Shown: one piece after another, positions 17,066 through 24,234 of the stretch
Layout of the letters: each line of letters begins with the position of its first letter
How positions within the stretch are numbered: position 1 is the first letter of the stretch
Origin: Saprospiraceae bacterium
GTDB lineage: Bacteria > Bacteroidota > Bacteroidia > Chitinophagales > Saprospiraceae
NCBI GenBank assembly: GCA_016715405.1
Contig: JADKAE010000001.1
Coordinates: forward strand, 62,001 to 126,000
Direction: 5' to 3'
DNA length: 64,000 bases
Program-made: the position numbers and the translations under genes
The notes under the pieces: model-generated
What the model saw: the letters and a program-made list of their open reading frames with translations, nothing else
Told to the model about the DNA's origin: nothing
The model's database searches: none

Positions 17066-17515
17066 ATGAAAAGTTACCTGTGTGTCTTCCCTGCATTTTT
17101 CCTGTGTGTAATGCTGCAAGCGCAATCTGCAACCAAATCAGAAGCCGAACCCATTTTCAAGGTAATCGACCAAATGCCTATGTTCCCCGGCTGCGATTCG
17201 CTTGAAGATCTCACCGAAAGAAAAAAGTGTTCCGACCGGCTAATGCTGGAGTATATTTATAAAAACATCAATTACCCCCTAAAAGCCAGGAAGAAAAACA
17301 TTCAGGGGATGGTGTTCGTCACATTTGTAATCGAGCCCGATGGAACTCTTTCAAATGAAGCCATCATGCGCGATATCGGCGGCGGTTGCGGCGATGCGAC
17401 GCTGGAAGTGATTGATAAAATGCGTAAAGAACAAATACGCTGGCATCCCGGCATACAAAAAGGAGAGCCTGTGCGGGTACAGTATAATCTGCCGGTGCGA
17501 TTTAAATTAAAATAA
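17066..17515 (+). CDS. Secreted TonB C-terminal domain-like protein
   Basis: A 149-residue protein: signal peptide (1-19, ending LQAQS), a linker with VIDQMPMFPGCDSLED, then a TonB C-terminal-like domain (INYPLKARKKNIQGMVFVTFVIEPDGTLSN, IRWHPGIQKGEPVRVQYNLPVRFKL). In Bacteroidota this MPxFPGC-plus-TonB_C arrangement is common, often attached to a membrane anchor or to BlaR-type sensors. Here the only hydrophobic segment is the signal sequence, which may stay uncleaved as an anchor. It may contact outer-membrane TonB-dependent receptors. Confidence 0.8.
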   Translation: MKSYLCVFPAFFLCVMLQAQSATKSEAEPIFKVIDQMPMFPGCDSLEDLTERKKCSDRLMLEYIYKNINYPLKARKKNIQGMVFVTFVIEPDGTLSNEAIMRDIGGGCGDATLEVIDKMRKEQIRWHPGIQKGEPVRVQYNLPVRFKLK

Positions 17516-17527
17516 ATTATTTCGCAT

Positions 17528-17568
17528 CTCTCTCCCTCTCTCCCTCCCTCTCTCTCCCCCTCCCCTCA
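17528..17568. repeat. Pyrimidine array between convergent genes
   Basis: CTC/TCCC runs of about 40 bp, the complement of the GGGGGAGA family, lying between the ends of the TonB-like gene and the ATP-grasp gene on the other strand. It reaches the stop region of the latter. Confidence 0.7.
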
Positions 17569-18780
17569 ATGCGTCGGCTTGTCCTTCGGCGGGCCTACCG
17601 CGAGGTAATCCCGGGCGACCGTCACCGCATACTGATCGAGCAAATCGAGGATGCGCCGGCGGTCATCCGATCTGAGGATGAGGCCCACGTGGTGCCTTTT
17701 CTGGAGGCGCCAGACGACTTCCGGGTCGTTAAATTGGGACGAGTCGGGGTATTCCTGGCGCGCCAGCGAAATCAGAATGCCGGCGTAGTCGGTGCGGGTA
17801 GGAGGCAATTTATAGGGCAGGTTGTAAGCCATAGCGTGTTCTATCTTCGCCCACTCGGTCCACATATTGATACCGGTTGCAATTTCCAGCATATTAGCGA
17901 TATGCGCGCCGCCCACGCGCGAAGAAGTTTCGAGGAAGTAGAACTGTCCGTCTTCTTTTGATTTGATAAATTCGGTATGCGAGGCGCTGAACTGCATGCC
18001 GAAAGCGGTGAGCACCTCTTCGTTAAAGCGCTGCAAGTCGAGGTCGTCGGGGCTGCCGAATTCCACCAAATTGGTGCGGAAGATGCCGCCGCCGTGGGCC
18101 ACTTCAAACGGCGTGCTGAGGTACTGCGAAACGCGGCAGAAGAGCACCTTGCCGTTGAGGCAGAGGGAATCGGCGTGGTATACGTCGCCGGGTTTGAATT
18201 GCTCGATGAGGTAGCGGTGGCGGTCGTCGCCGATTTCGTCGATGATGCGCCAGAGTTGTTCGGCGTCGTGCACCTTTTTGATGCCGGTAGCAGAGGCTTC
18301 CCCTCGAGGTTTCACTACCCAGGGCGGCGATACGGTTTGGGTAAATTGGCGGATATCGTCGTCGTTAAAAAGAGAGCTGAATGGCGGTACGCGAATGCCC
18401 GATTCTGCCGCTTTGGTGCGCATGGCCAGCTTATCGCGAAAATGCCGCGCAGTGGTTTGCCCCATGCCGGGAATGCGGAATTCCTCGCGCAGGTAGGCCG
18501 CCTTTTCCACGTCGAAATCGTCGAGGGCCACGATGCGGTCGATTTTCCGGCTGCGCAACATCCAGGCCACTCCCCGGCCTATATTGCCGATGTTTTCCGG
18601 CGAGTTGTGGTCGTCTTCCATGTAGAAGAATTCGTCGACAGACTCCCTCGGCCAGGGCTCGTTTTCCAGGCTTTTTTTGGTGAGCAGGTATACGGTGTTG
18701 CCCGCAGCTTTGATGGCGCGCAGAAAGTCTTCGCCCTTGAAGAAAAAGGATACGCAGAAGAAGGTCAGCGGTTTGGACAT
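17566..18780 (-). CDS. ATP-grasp carboxylate-amine ligase-like protein
   Basis: A 404-residue ATP-grasp protein. An N-terminal domain of about 110 residues (LTFFCVSFFFKGEDF, KIDRIVALDDFDVEKAAYLR) precedes the lid and catalytic parts: GMGQTTARHFRDKLAMR, PPWVVKPRGEASATGI with the nucleotide Lys, YLIEQFKPGDVYHADSL and the metal-site block FYFLETSSRVGGAHI. It resembles carbamoyl-phosphate-synthase-like/biotin-carboxylase-like stand-alone ligases of unknown substrate. ATG 18780 is chosen because MSKPLTFFC begins the conserved part. It is a single gene in convergence with the TonB-like gene. No amino-acid carrier or synthetase partner is adjacent. Confidence 0.8.
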   Translation of the reverse strand: MSKPLTFFCVSFFFKGEDFLRAIKAAGNTVYLLTKKSLENEPWPRESVDEFFYMEDDHNSPENIGNIGRGVAWMLRSRKIDRIVALDDFDVEKAAYLREEFRIPGMGQTTARHFRDKLAMRTKAAESGIRVPPFSSLFNDDDIRQFTQTVSPPWVVKPRGEASATGIKKVHDAEQLWRIIDEIGDDRHRYLIEQFKPGDVYHADSLCLNGKVLFCRVSQYLSTPFEVAHGGGIFRTNLVEFGSPDDLDLQRFNEEVLTAFGMQFSASHTEFIKSKEDGQFYFLETSSRVGGAHIANMLEIATGINMWTEWAKIEHAMAYNLPYKLPPTRTDYAGILISLARQEYPDSSQFNDPEVVWRLQKRHHVGLILRSDDRRRILDLLDQYAVTVARDYLAVGPPKDKPTH

Positions 18781-18869
18781 AGTAGCGGTGTTTATGCACA
18801 AGAATAAAGATAATTCCGCGTTCTGCCAAACTTTGTCAACCGGCTTAATAATATTCCAGGCCCGGCTTA

Positions 18870-19484
18870 TTAGTCGATTTTTATATAAAATGTATCAGGC
18901 GCCGTGTTGTAAATAAAATCTTTGAAGGAATAGCTTTTGACCTGCCCTTCATGCCTGAGTGCCACGAGTAACGGAAGCGTATCGCCAGGCTCGTAAATAT
19001 CCGGTGTTAATAAAAGATATTGCGCCGTTTTGCCATCATCTGTCAATGTAGCTTGGCAGGGATGGCCGTATATTTTAATGGACACATTTTCGATGGCTTT
19101 GTCAAAAACCAGGTAATGGTACCGATCGGGAGCCTCCCATTTCTTTGTCTCTTCTATCATCTGTTGGGTCGCTCCTTGTTTATCGGAAAGCACAAAGAGC
19201 GCAAAATTGCCAACGAGGAATAATATCATGTAATACCAGCCGTGTAGCAAAAAGAATTTTCTCGTCGCTGTCTCCGTTGTACCTTTTGGGTATTTTGATA
19301 ATCGAAAAGCAGACACCAGCATCATCACAAAATTCAGCCCAGCGCTCAGCAGAACGAGCATGGGATTGGGCGATTTGCTTCCGACTGTCAATGCAAATAA
19401 CAGATAAAGAAACAGCACAGCAGTGAACAGCGCAATTACGTTGAAGACTTGCTTTTCGGTACGGGATGTTTCAGGCGTAGCCAT
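18870..19484 (-). CDS. Membrane protein of unknown family
   Basis: A 204-residue protein with three hydrophobic segments (about 14-33, 40-58 and 74-95) followed by a soluble domain of about 100 residues containing RYHYLVFDKAIENVSIKIYG, CQATLTDDGKTAQYLLL and YSFKDFIYNT. ATG 19484 is used because the longer frame would run back through the tRNA-Phe terminator. I do not recognise the family. It is a single gene between the ATP-grasp gene and the tRNA. Confidence 0.6.
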   Translation of the reverse strand: MATPETSRTEKQVFNVIALFTAVLFLYLLFALTVGSKSPNPMLVLLSAGLNFVMMLVSAFRLSKYPKGTTETATRKFFLLHGWYYMILFLVGNFALFVLSDKQGATQQMIEETKKWEAPDRYHYLVFDKAIENVSIKIYGHPCQATLTDDGKTAQYLLLTPDIYEPGDTLPLLVALRHEGQVKSYSFKDFIYNTAPDTFYIKID

Positions 19485-19532
19485 AGTTTTTTCGTTTTGA
19501 GGATAGATTGCGCCATCAACGGGCGAGTACCA

Positions 19533-19561
19533 AGAAAAAAGGACGCCTTTTGAGCGTCCTT
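19533..19561 (-). terminator. Rho-independent terminator of tRNA-Phe
   Basis: On the minus strand AAGGACGC, a 7-base loop and GCGTCCTT form a perfect 8-bp stem followed by TTTTTT. It lies 5 bp past the tRNA 3' end. Confidence 0.85.
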
Positions 19562-19565
19562 GAAG

Positions 19566-19638
19566 TGGTACGGGGCGGGGTCGAACCGCCGACACCAGGA
19601 TTTTCAGTCCTGTGCTCTACCAACTGAGCTACCATACC
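19566..19638 (-). tRNA. tRNA-Phe (GAA)
   Basis: A 73-nt cloverleaf on the minus strand: acceptor GGTATGG/CCGTACC (one T-G pair), D arm AGCTCAGTTGGTAGAGC, anticodon loop CTGAAAA with GAA, T arm GGCGGTTCGACCCCGCC and discriminator A. The 3' CCA is not encoded. A terminator hairpin follows directly. Confidence 0.95.
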
Positions 19639-19780
19639 GGCTGCTTTATATTTTCAATAAAGCGAGTGCAAATGTAGGGACTATTTTTCTTACTGGCAAT
19701 AGATCAGCCTCTTCAGCCCGCAAATCAACTGGTGGTGGTATCGCCGCTACCCACCTGAGCCCACTAAGGAACTGTGGCCT

Positions 19781-20401
19781 TTGCTGGAGCGTTTCGCATT
19801 TTACAGCACCCTTTCGCCCGAAGAAAAACAACGCTTCAGGCAGCGTGTAGCGCTATTCAATATGTCGCAGGAGTATATGCCGCAGGGCGTCGAAGCAGTG
19901 CCCGATGATCTCCAATTGGTGATCGGCGCTTGCGCCGTACAACTCACTTTTTACCAGGAGGATTTTTTATTTCCAAAATTTGAAAATATTGTGGTGTATC
20001 CCAAGCCGTTTCCTACGCCCCAATACCCTACCCAATTTCATACCTCTGAAATTTATGAAGAAGACGGCGTAGTGCTTTTATCCGCCGAACCCCTCATGCG
20101 CGCGCTGATGGAGCCCCGAAAGTATTACCAGATCGGCCTGCACGAATACGCTAAGGTTTTCCGCCTGAAATACCCCGGCCTGGACTGGCCCGATTTGCCC
20201 GCCGATACCTGGGAGTTGCTGCATGGCGTAAGCGGTTTTAGCAAAGAAGCTATTCACAAGTATATCAACCTGGATGAGGTGGAGTTATTTCCGGTAAGCG
20301 TGACCCTGTTTTTTACTTTTTCCGATCGCTTTCGCGAAATATTACCCGACTTATACGAAAGTTATGCCGGTATTTTTGGTTGGACAAAATCCATTTCCTG
20401 A
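19781..20401 (+). CDS. MtfA-like zinc peptidase homologue with altered active-site motif
   Basis: About 206 residues from TTG 19781. The order of blocks (LSPEEKQRFRQRV, PDDLQLVIGACAVQLTF, FENIVVYPKPF, GLHEYAKVFRL, LFPVSVTLFFTF) fits the MtfA/DUF980 family of zinc peptidases. The zinc motif is HEYAK instead of HExxH, so one His ligand is missing. The frame continues open upstream to 19703 (WWWYRRYPPEPTKELWPLLE), which looks like genuine N-terminal sequence, but no ATG is present. Either a rare start codon or a small upstream defect. It is followed 3 bp later by the SDR gene, so they form an operon. Confidence 0.6.
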   Translation: MLERFAFYSTLSPEEKQRFRQRVALFNMSQEYMPQGVEAVPDDLQLVIGACAVQLTFYQEDFLFPKFENIVVYPKPFPTPQYPTQFHTSEIYEEDGVVLLSAEPLMRALMEPRKYYQIGLHEYAKVFRLKYPGLDWPDLPADTWELLHGVSGFSKEAIHKYINLDEVELFPVSVTLFFTFSDRFREILPDLYESYAGIFGWTKSIS

Positions 20402-20404
20402 TTT

Positions 20405-21238
20405 ATGGTAGCTATCGTAACCGGCGCAGCCAGCGGAATCGGCAAACACTTCGCCGGCGAACTGGCCACCCGCGGCTTTCAACTCGTCCTGGCCGATGTC
20501 AATGAAGAAGGACTGGCAGCAGCATTTACCCCACACCACAATACCCTGCTTTTTCACCTGGACGTGCGCCGCGCCGACCAGTGGACGGAGCTGATAGCCG
20601 CCGCTTTGCAGCGATTTGGCCGTATCGACTACCTGTTTAACATAGCAGGAATCATCCAGCCCGGATTTATCGCCGAAACAGCCGTAGAATGGATTGACCG
20701 CCATATCGATATCAATGCCAAAGGGGTGATGTACGGTACGAAATTGGTGAGCGAGGTGATGGTTAAGCAACGCTCAGGTCACATTGTCAATATCGCTTCG
20801 CTGGCAGGCGTGGCGCCCATCAAAGGCATAAGTTTTTATTCTGCCTCAAAATATGCCGTCCGCGGCTTTTCACTGGCCGCCGCCTACGAGTTGCGGCCAC
20901 ACGGCGTATTCGTCACGGTGGTCTGCCCCGATCTCGTAGATACCCCCATGCTCGACCTGCAACTCAATTATCCCAGGGAAGCTGCACTTACCTTTTCCGG
21001 GCCTAAACGCGCACTGCAGGTAAGCGATATTTCCCGCGTGTTGTGGCGCGTGATGAAAGACAAACCCCTGGAGGTGATGTTTCCAGCTTCCCGCGGCTGG
21101 ATGGCCCGCCTGGGCAACCTGTTACCCGCCCTGGCCCAACTGCTCGACGCCCAACTCACGCGCAAAGGACTGCGCCGCGCGAAGTGGCTGAGTGGAGAGG
21201 GAGAGAGGGGGAGAGGGGGAGAGGGGGAGATTTTTTGA
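20405..21238 (+). CDS. Short-chain dehydrogenase/reductase
   Basis: A 277-residue classical SDR: cofactor motif TGAASGIG (6-13), NIAG, catalytic Ser in NIASLAG, YSASK with the Tyr-x-x-x-Lys pair, and PDLVDTPM. An acidic residue after the second strand (LADVN) suggests NAD(H) preference. Residues after about 262 are encoded by a purine array (GEGERGRGG) up to a stop within a T run, so the native C-terminus has been replaced or extended by repeat DNA. Translation is probably coupled to the MtfA-like gene 3 bp upstream. Confidence 0.88.
   Translation: MVAIVTGAASGIGKHFAGELATRGFQLVLADVNEEGLAAAFTPHHNTLLFHLDVRRADQWTELIAAALQRFGRIDYLFNIAGIIQPGFIAETAVEWIDRHIDINAKGVMYGTKLVSEVMVKQRSGHIVNIASLAGVAPIKGISFYSASKYAVRGFSLAAAYELRPHGVFVTVVCPDLVDTPMLDLQLNYPREAALTFSGPKRALQVSDISRVLWRVMKDKPLEVMFPASRGWMARLGNLLPALAQLLDAQLTRKGLRRAKWLSGEGERGRGGEGEIF
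21193..21232. repeat. GGGGGAGA array inside the SDR 3' end
   Basis: GGAGAGGGAGAGA, then GGGGGAGA in tandem, ending at TTTTTT. It forms the last 14 or so codons of the SDR gene. Confidence 0.8.
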
Positions 21239-21340
21239 CTATTTTTCTATGTTTCTAGACTTTCGAAGTTTAGTAAACATGCTCCTCCCATTGAAGCTTA
21301 AGTTTTCACAGTCCTATAGTCTCATAGTCCCAAAGTCTCC

Positions 21341-22780
21341 CTAAATCTCCTCATCCACATCCCCTTCCATCGGGGCGCGGTGGCGCCAGGCCATAAAAAA
21401 CGGAATACCACTGAGAATAAGCAACAGGCCGATGCCGGCCTCGCCCGGACGGTTATACAACGTAATGATTACCAGCGCCATGCAGAACAACACAAATAAT
21501 GCCGGCACCAGCGGATAACCAGGCGTGCGGTACGTAGCCGGAGCGCCGCCTTTGCGCTTGCGAAGGATAAACACACCATAAGCGCACAAGCCGTAGAAAA
21601 TAAAAGAGGCGAAAATAAGCATATCGGTAAGCTGGTCGAAACTGCCCGAGAGGATCAGCACGGCAGCCCATACGCCTTGCATGGCAAGCGCATTGCCGGG
21701 CGTACGGAAGCGCGGATGCACAGTGCCCGCACGCTGAAAAAATTCGCCGCGCCGCGCCATAGCGTAATACAGGCGCGCAGCAAGCAATATGGTGGTATTG
21801 GTGCAGCCAAAAGTAGAAATACAGATCAGAATGGCAATCAGCATAGTGCCGCCGCTGCCCAATACGCGTTCGATCATAGCGATGGCCGCCACTTTGTTTT
21901 GCGATTCGTGTACGTTGATCAGTTCGTCGACGGGCATCACGTAGAGATAGGCGAAATTGACCGTCACATAAATGGCGATAACCGCCAGCATACCAAAAAA
22001 CAAGGCCAGCGGCAGGTTGCGGTGCGGGTTTTTGATCTCCCCACCCAAAAAGGTGAGGGTGATCCAGCCTTCATAAGCCCAGAAAGCGCTCAGCATAGCC
22101 GAGAAAAACGCAGCGGTATAACCAAAGGAATTGCTGAATAATTTGGGAAATTCAACCGTAGTTGTACGCATATTTTCCCACGAACCCTCCGCAGAAAACA
22201 GACCCAAAAAAACCAAAATGATAAGACAGACCACTACGGTAGTGGTTGCCCAATGACTCAAGGTGCTGGCATGCCCCAACCCGCGATAGTTGACCGCAGT
22301 AAGCGCAGCCACCAATCCGATGGCCAGCGTCTTGACACCCAGGTTGGCAAAAGGCGTGATAAACCCAAATATCGACCATTCCGCCAGGGGGCCGCTCAGT
22401 TCGGGCAAAGGGGCAATGGCGTTGACCGACTCGGCGAATACGTAGGCTATCGACGCTATCGACGCCGTACGAATGACCGCAAAATTGCTCCAACCATAGA
22501 AAAAGGCTATCGACTTGCCGTAAATTTCCCGCAGAAACACATACGCCCCGCCCGACCCGGCAATTTGTCCCGACACTTCGGCTACCGACAAAGCGCCGGC
22601 CAGCGAGACCAGGCCTGCTGCAATCCAAGCCATTAAGACCCATAACGGCGCCTGCAAGTCGGCAGACATAGGCGCCACCTTTTTAAATACGCCGGAACCG
22701 ATAATAGAGCTAATGACGAGTACGGTGGCCATAAACAGGCCGATAGAACGCGAGAGTTTGACGGAGTTGTCCTTTTGCAT
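21341..22780 (-). CDS. APC-family amino-acid permease
   Basis: A 479-residue inner-membrane transporter of the amino acid-polyamine-organocation superfamily with twelve predicted spans. The first span holds the substrate/cation motif VISSIIGSGVFKK. Other landmarks are GGAYVFLREIYG, FGMLAVIAIYVTVNFAYL and FRTPGNALAMQG before the last spans. The LAT/YhdG-like subgroup moves neutral amino acids. A hydrophilic tail ends EGDVDEEI. It is convergent with the SDR gene; the 100-bp gap holds an AGTCxxxx 8-base array (about 21307-21342) running to its stop codon. It is 57 bp downstream of the SusD gene start-to-end direction, transcribed the same way, but not clearly part of that operon. Confidence 0.9.
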   Translation of the reverse strand: MQKDNSVKLSRSIGLFMATVLVISSIIGSGVFKKVAPMSADLQAPLWVLMAWIAAGLVSLAGALSVAEVSGQIAGSGGAYVFLREIYGKSIAFFYGWSNFAVIRTASIASIAYVFAESVNAIAPLPELSGPLAEWSIFGFITPFANLGVKTLAIGLVAALTAVNYRGLGHASTLSHWATTTVVVCLIILVFLGLFSAEGSWENMRTTTVEFPKLFSNSFGYTAAFFSAMLSAFWAYEGWITLTFLGGEIKNPHRNLPLALFFGMLAVIAIYVTVNFAYLYVMPVDELINVHESQNKVAAIAMIERVLGSGGTMLIAILICISTFGCTNTTILLAARLYYAMARRGEFFQRAGTVHPRFRTPGNALAMQGVWAAVLILSGSFDQLTDMLIFASFIFYGLCAYGVFILRKRKGGAPATYRTPGYPLVPALFVLFCMALVIITLYNRPGEAGIGLLLILSGIPFFMAWRHRAPMEGDVDEEI

Positions 22781-22837
22781 GAGTTTCAGGTGTTCATTTA
22801 TTAAGCCAAGATATTAATATTTGCGGCTGTTGTACCC

Positions 22838-24214
22838 TTAATACCCTGGATTTTGAACAATCACGCCACCGGTCGCGATAATCTCGTGCAAAGGTATGGG
22901 CAGCACCGCTTTGAAATCGTCGCCCAGTACTTCGGCGGCGCGGCCGGTGCGGGCCAGGTCAAAATAGATATGGCCTTCGAAATTGAGCTCGGCGCGGCGT
23001 TCATCGAAGACGGCCTGCTGAAATTCGGCTTCGCCAGCCGGGTTGACGGGACCCAGGCCGCGCTGCACGCGCAACGCGTTGAGATCAGCCAGGCCGCCAC
23101 CGGCAAGTCCCAATGCCTCCGCCCGGATGAGGTATACTTCCGCCAGTCGAATGATATACGCAGGATTGTCTTTGCTATCCTCACCCCTGTATTTTTCGGT
23201 GCGACCGCTGCCGTCGGAGGTAATGCTGGCGTCGTTGTTTTCCAGACTATAATCAAGCATAGCGGAGCGAACGTCGCCGGGCTGAGCGACAAAAAAATCA
23301 TGGAGCGTAGCGCTTGCCATAAACGTTAGTTCGGTGCGCAACGCATCGGGGCGGCTATAGGTAAGCGAATTATAACTGCTCCGGTTTTGATTGTCAAAAA
23401 ACAATTCAAAAATGCTTTCCGAGGTTTGCCGAAGGAAATAAATGTTGGCAAACTTATCGGCAGGCAAAAAAGCGAATTCGTTGTTGTCGATGATGGCGGA
23501 AGCATGAGCAGCCGCAGCTCCATAGGCCTTTCTGTACAACAATACCCTGGCCAACAGGGCTTCCACCGTGGCGGAATTGACGTATTTTGCGCTGCGGTCC
23601 GACTGGTCTACCAAAGGCAATGCATCTTCCAATTCGGCCACTATAAAATCATAAGACTGCTTCACTGTGGCCCGCGCTACCTTGTCGTCCACGCTTTGCA
23701 CCGTGGTAATAACCGGAATGCCGAGAGCCGAGTTTTCATCCCAGTGATACCCGAAATAGCGCAGCAGGTCGAAATGGGCCATGGCGCGAATGGCGCGTGC
23801 CTGTCCTTCGATTTGACCGGCCCTGTCGCTGTCGAGGTCGTCTATATCGGGCAGGGCGCCGAGCAGGTAGTTGCAATTGGCGATGGTGCGGTAAATGCTT
23901 GACCAGAGATTTTCGACATACAAATTAGAGGAGGTCACCGCTTTGCCGCCGATTTCATCGAGCAGTGGATTGTCGAAGCCGCCGGTGGTGCAGTTGTCGC
24001 CCAGGGCATCAGCGATAAGTAAATAATTGCCGCCGTAATAATTTTCGTTTTGCATCGAACTGTATAATCCGATGAGCGCATTTTCGGCGTCGCCGGCAGT
24101 GGTGATGGCATTTTCGGCGTCGATGTCGTTGGGCGATGTTACTTCCAGAAAATCACACGCTGAAAAAAGCAATGCAATTGGAAGGATATATAAAAAAGCT
24201 ATTTTCATTTTCAT
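22838..24214 (-). CDS. SusD/RagB-family nutrient-binding lipoprotein
   Basis: A 458-residue outer-surface lipoprotein; lipobox LLFSAC (Cys20). SusD features: N-terminal segment DFLEVTSPNDID, TPR-like helices (AIRAMAHFDLLRYFG, VEALLARVLLYRKAYGAAA), and the C-terminal RLAEVYLIRAEAL and FDERRAELNFEGHIYFDLARTG. It caps the SusC porin encoded just upstream in the operon (gap about 20 bp) and binds the imported ligand. No glycan-degrading enzyme is nearby, so the substrate may be a peptide or another oligomer. Confidence 0.95.
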   Translation of the reverse strand: MKMKIAFLYILPIALLFSACDFLEVTSPNDIDAENAITTAGDAENALIGLYSSMQNENYYGGNYLLIADALGDNCTTGGFDNPLLDEIGGKAVTSSNLYVENLWSSIYRTIANCNYLLGALPDIDDLDSDRAGQIEGQARAIRAMAHFDLLRYFGYHWDENSALGIPVITTVQSVDDKVARATVKQSYDFIVAELEDALPLVDQSDRSAKYVNSATVEALLARVLLYRKAYGAAAAHASAIIDNNEFAFLPADKFANIYFLRQTSESIFELFFDNQNRSSYNSLTYSRPDALRTELTFMASATLHDFFVAQPGDVRSAMLDYSLENNDASITSDGSGRTEKYRGEDSKDNPAYIIRLAEVYLIRAEALGLAGGGLADLNALRVQRGLGPVNPAGEAEFQQAVFDERRAELNFEGHIYFDLARTGRAAEVLGDDFKAVLPIPLHEIIATGGVIVQNPGY

Positions 24215-24234
24215 TAAATTTTAAAAAAAAAAAA

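Noticed and set aside
17977..18807. 276-codon plus-strand frame opposite the ATP-grasp gene
   Set aside because: Antisense shadow of a well-supported gene; no start signal or family.
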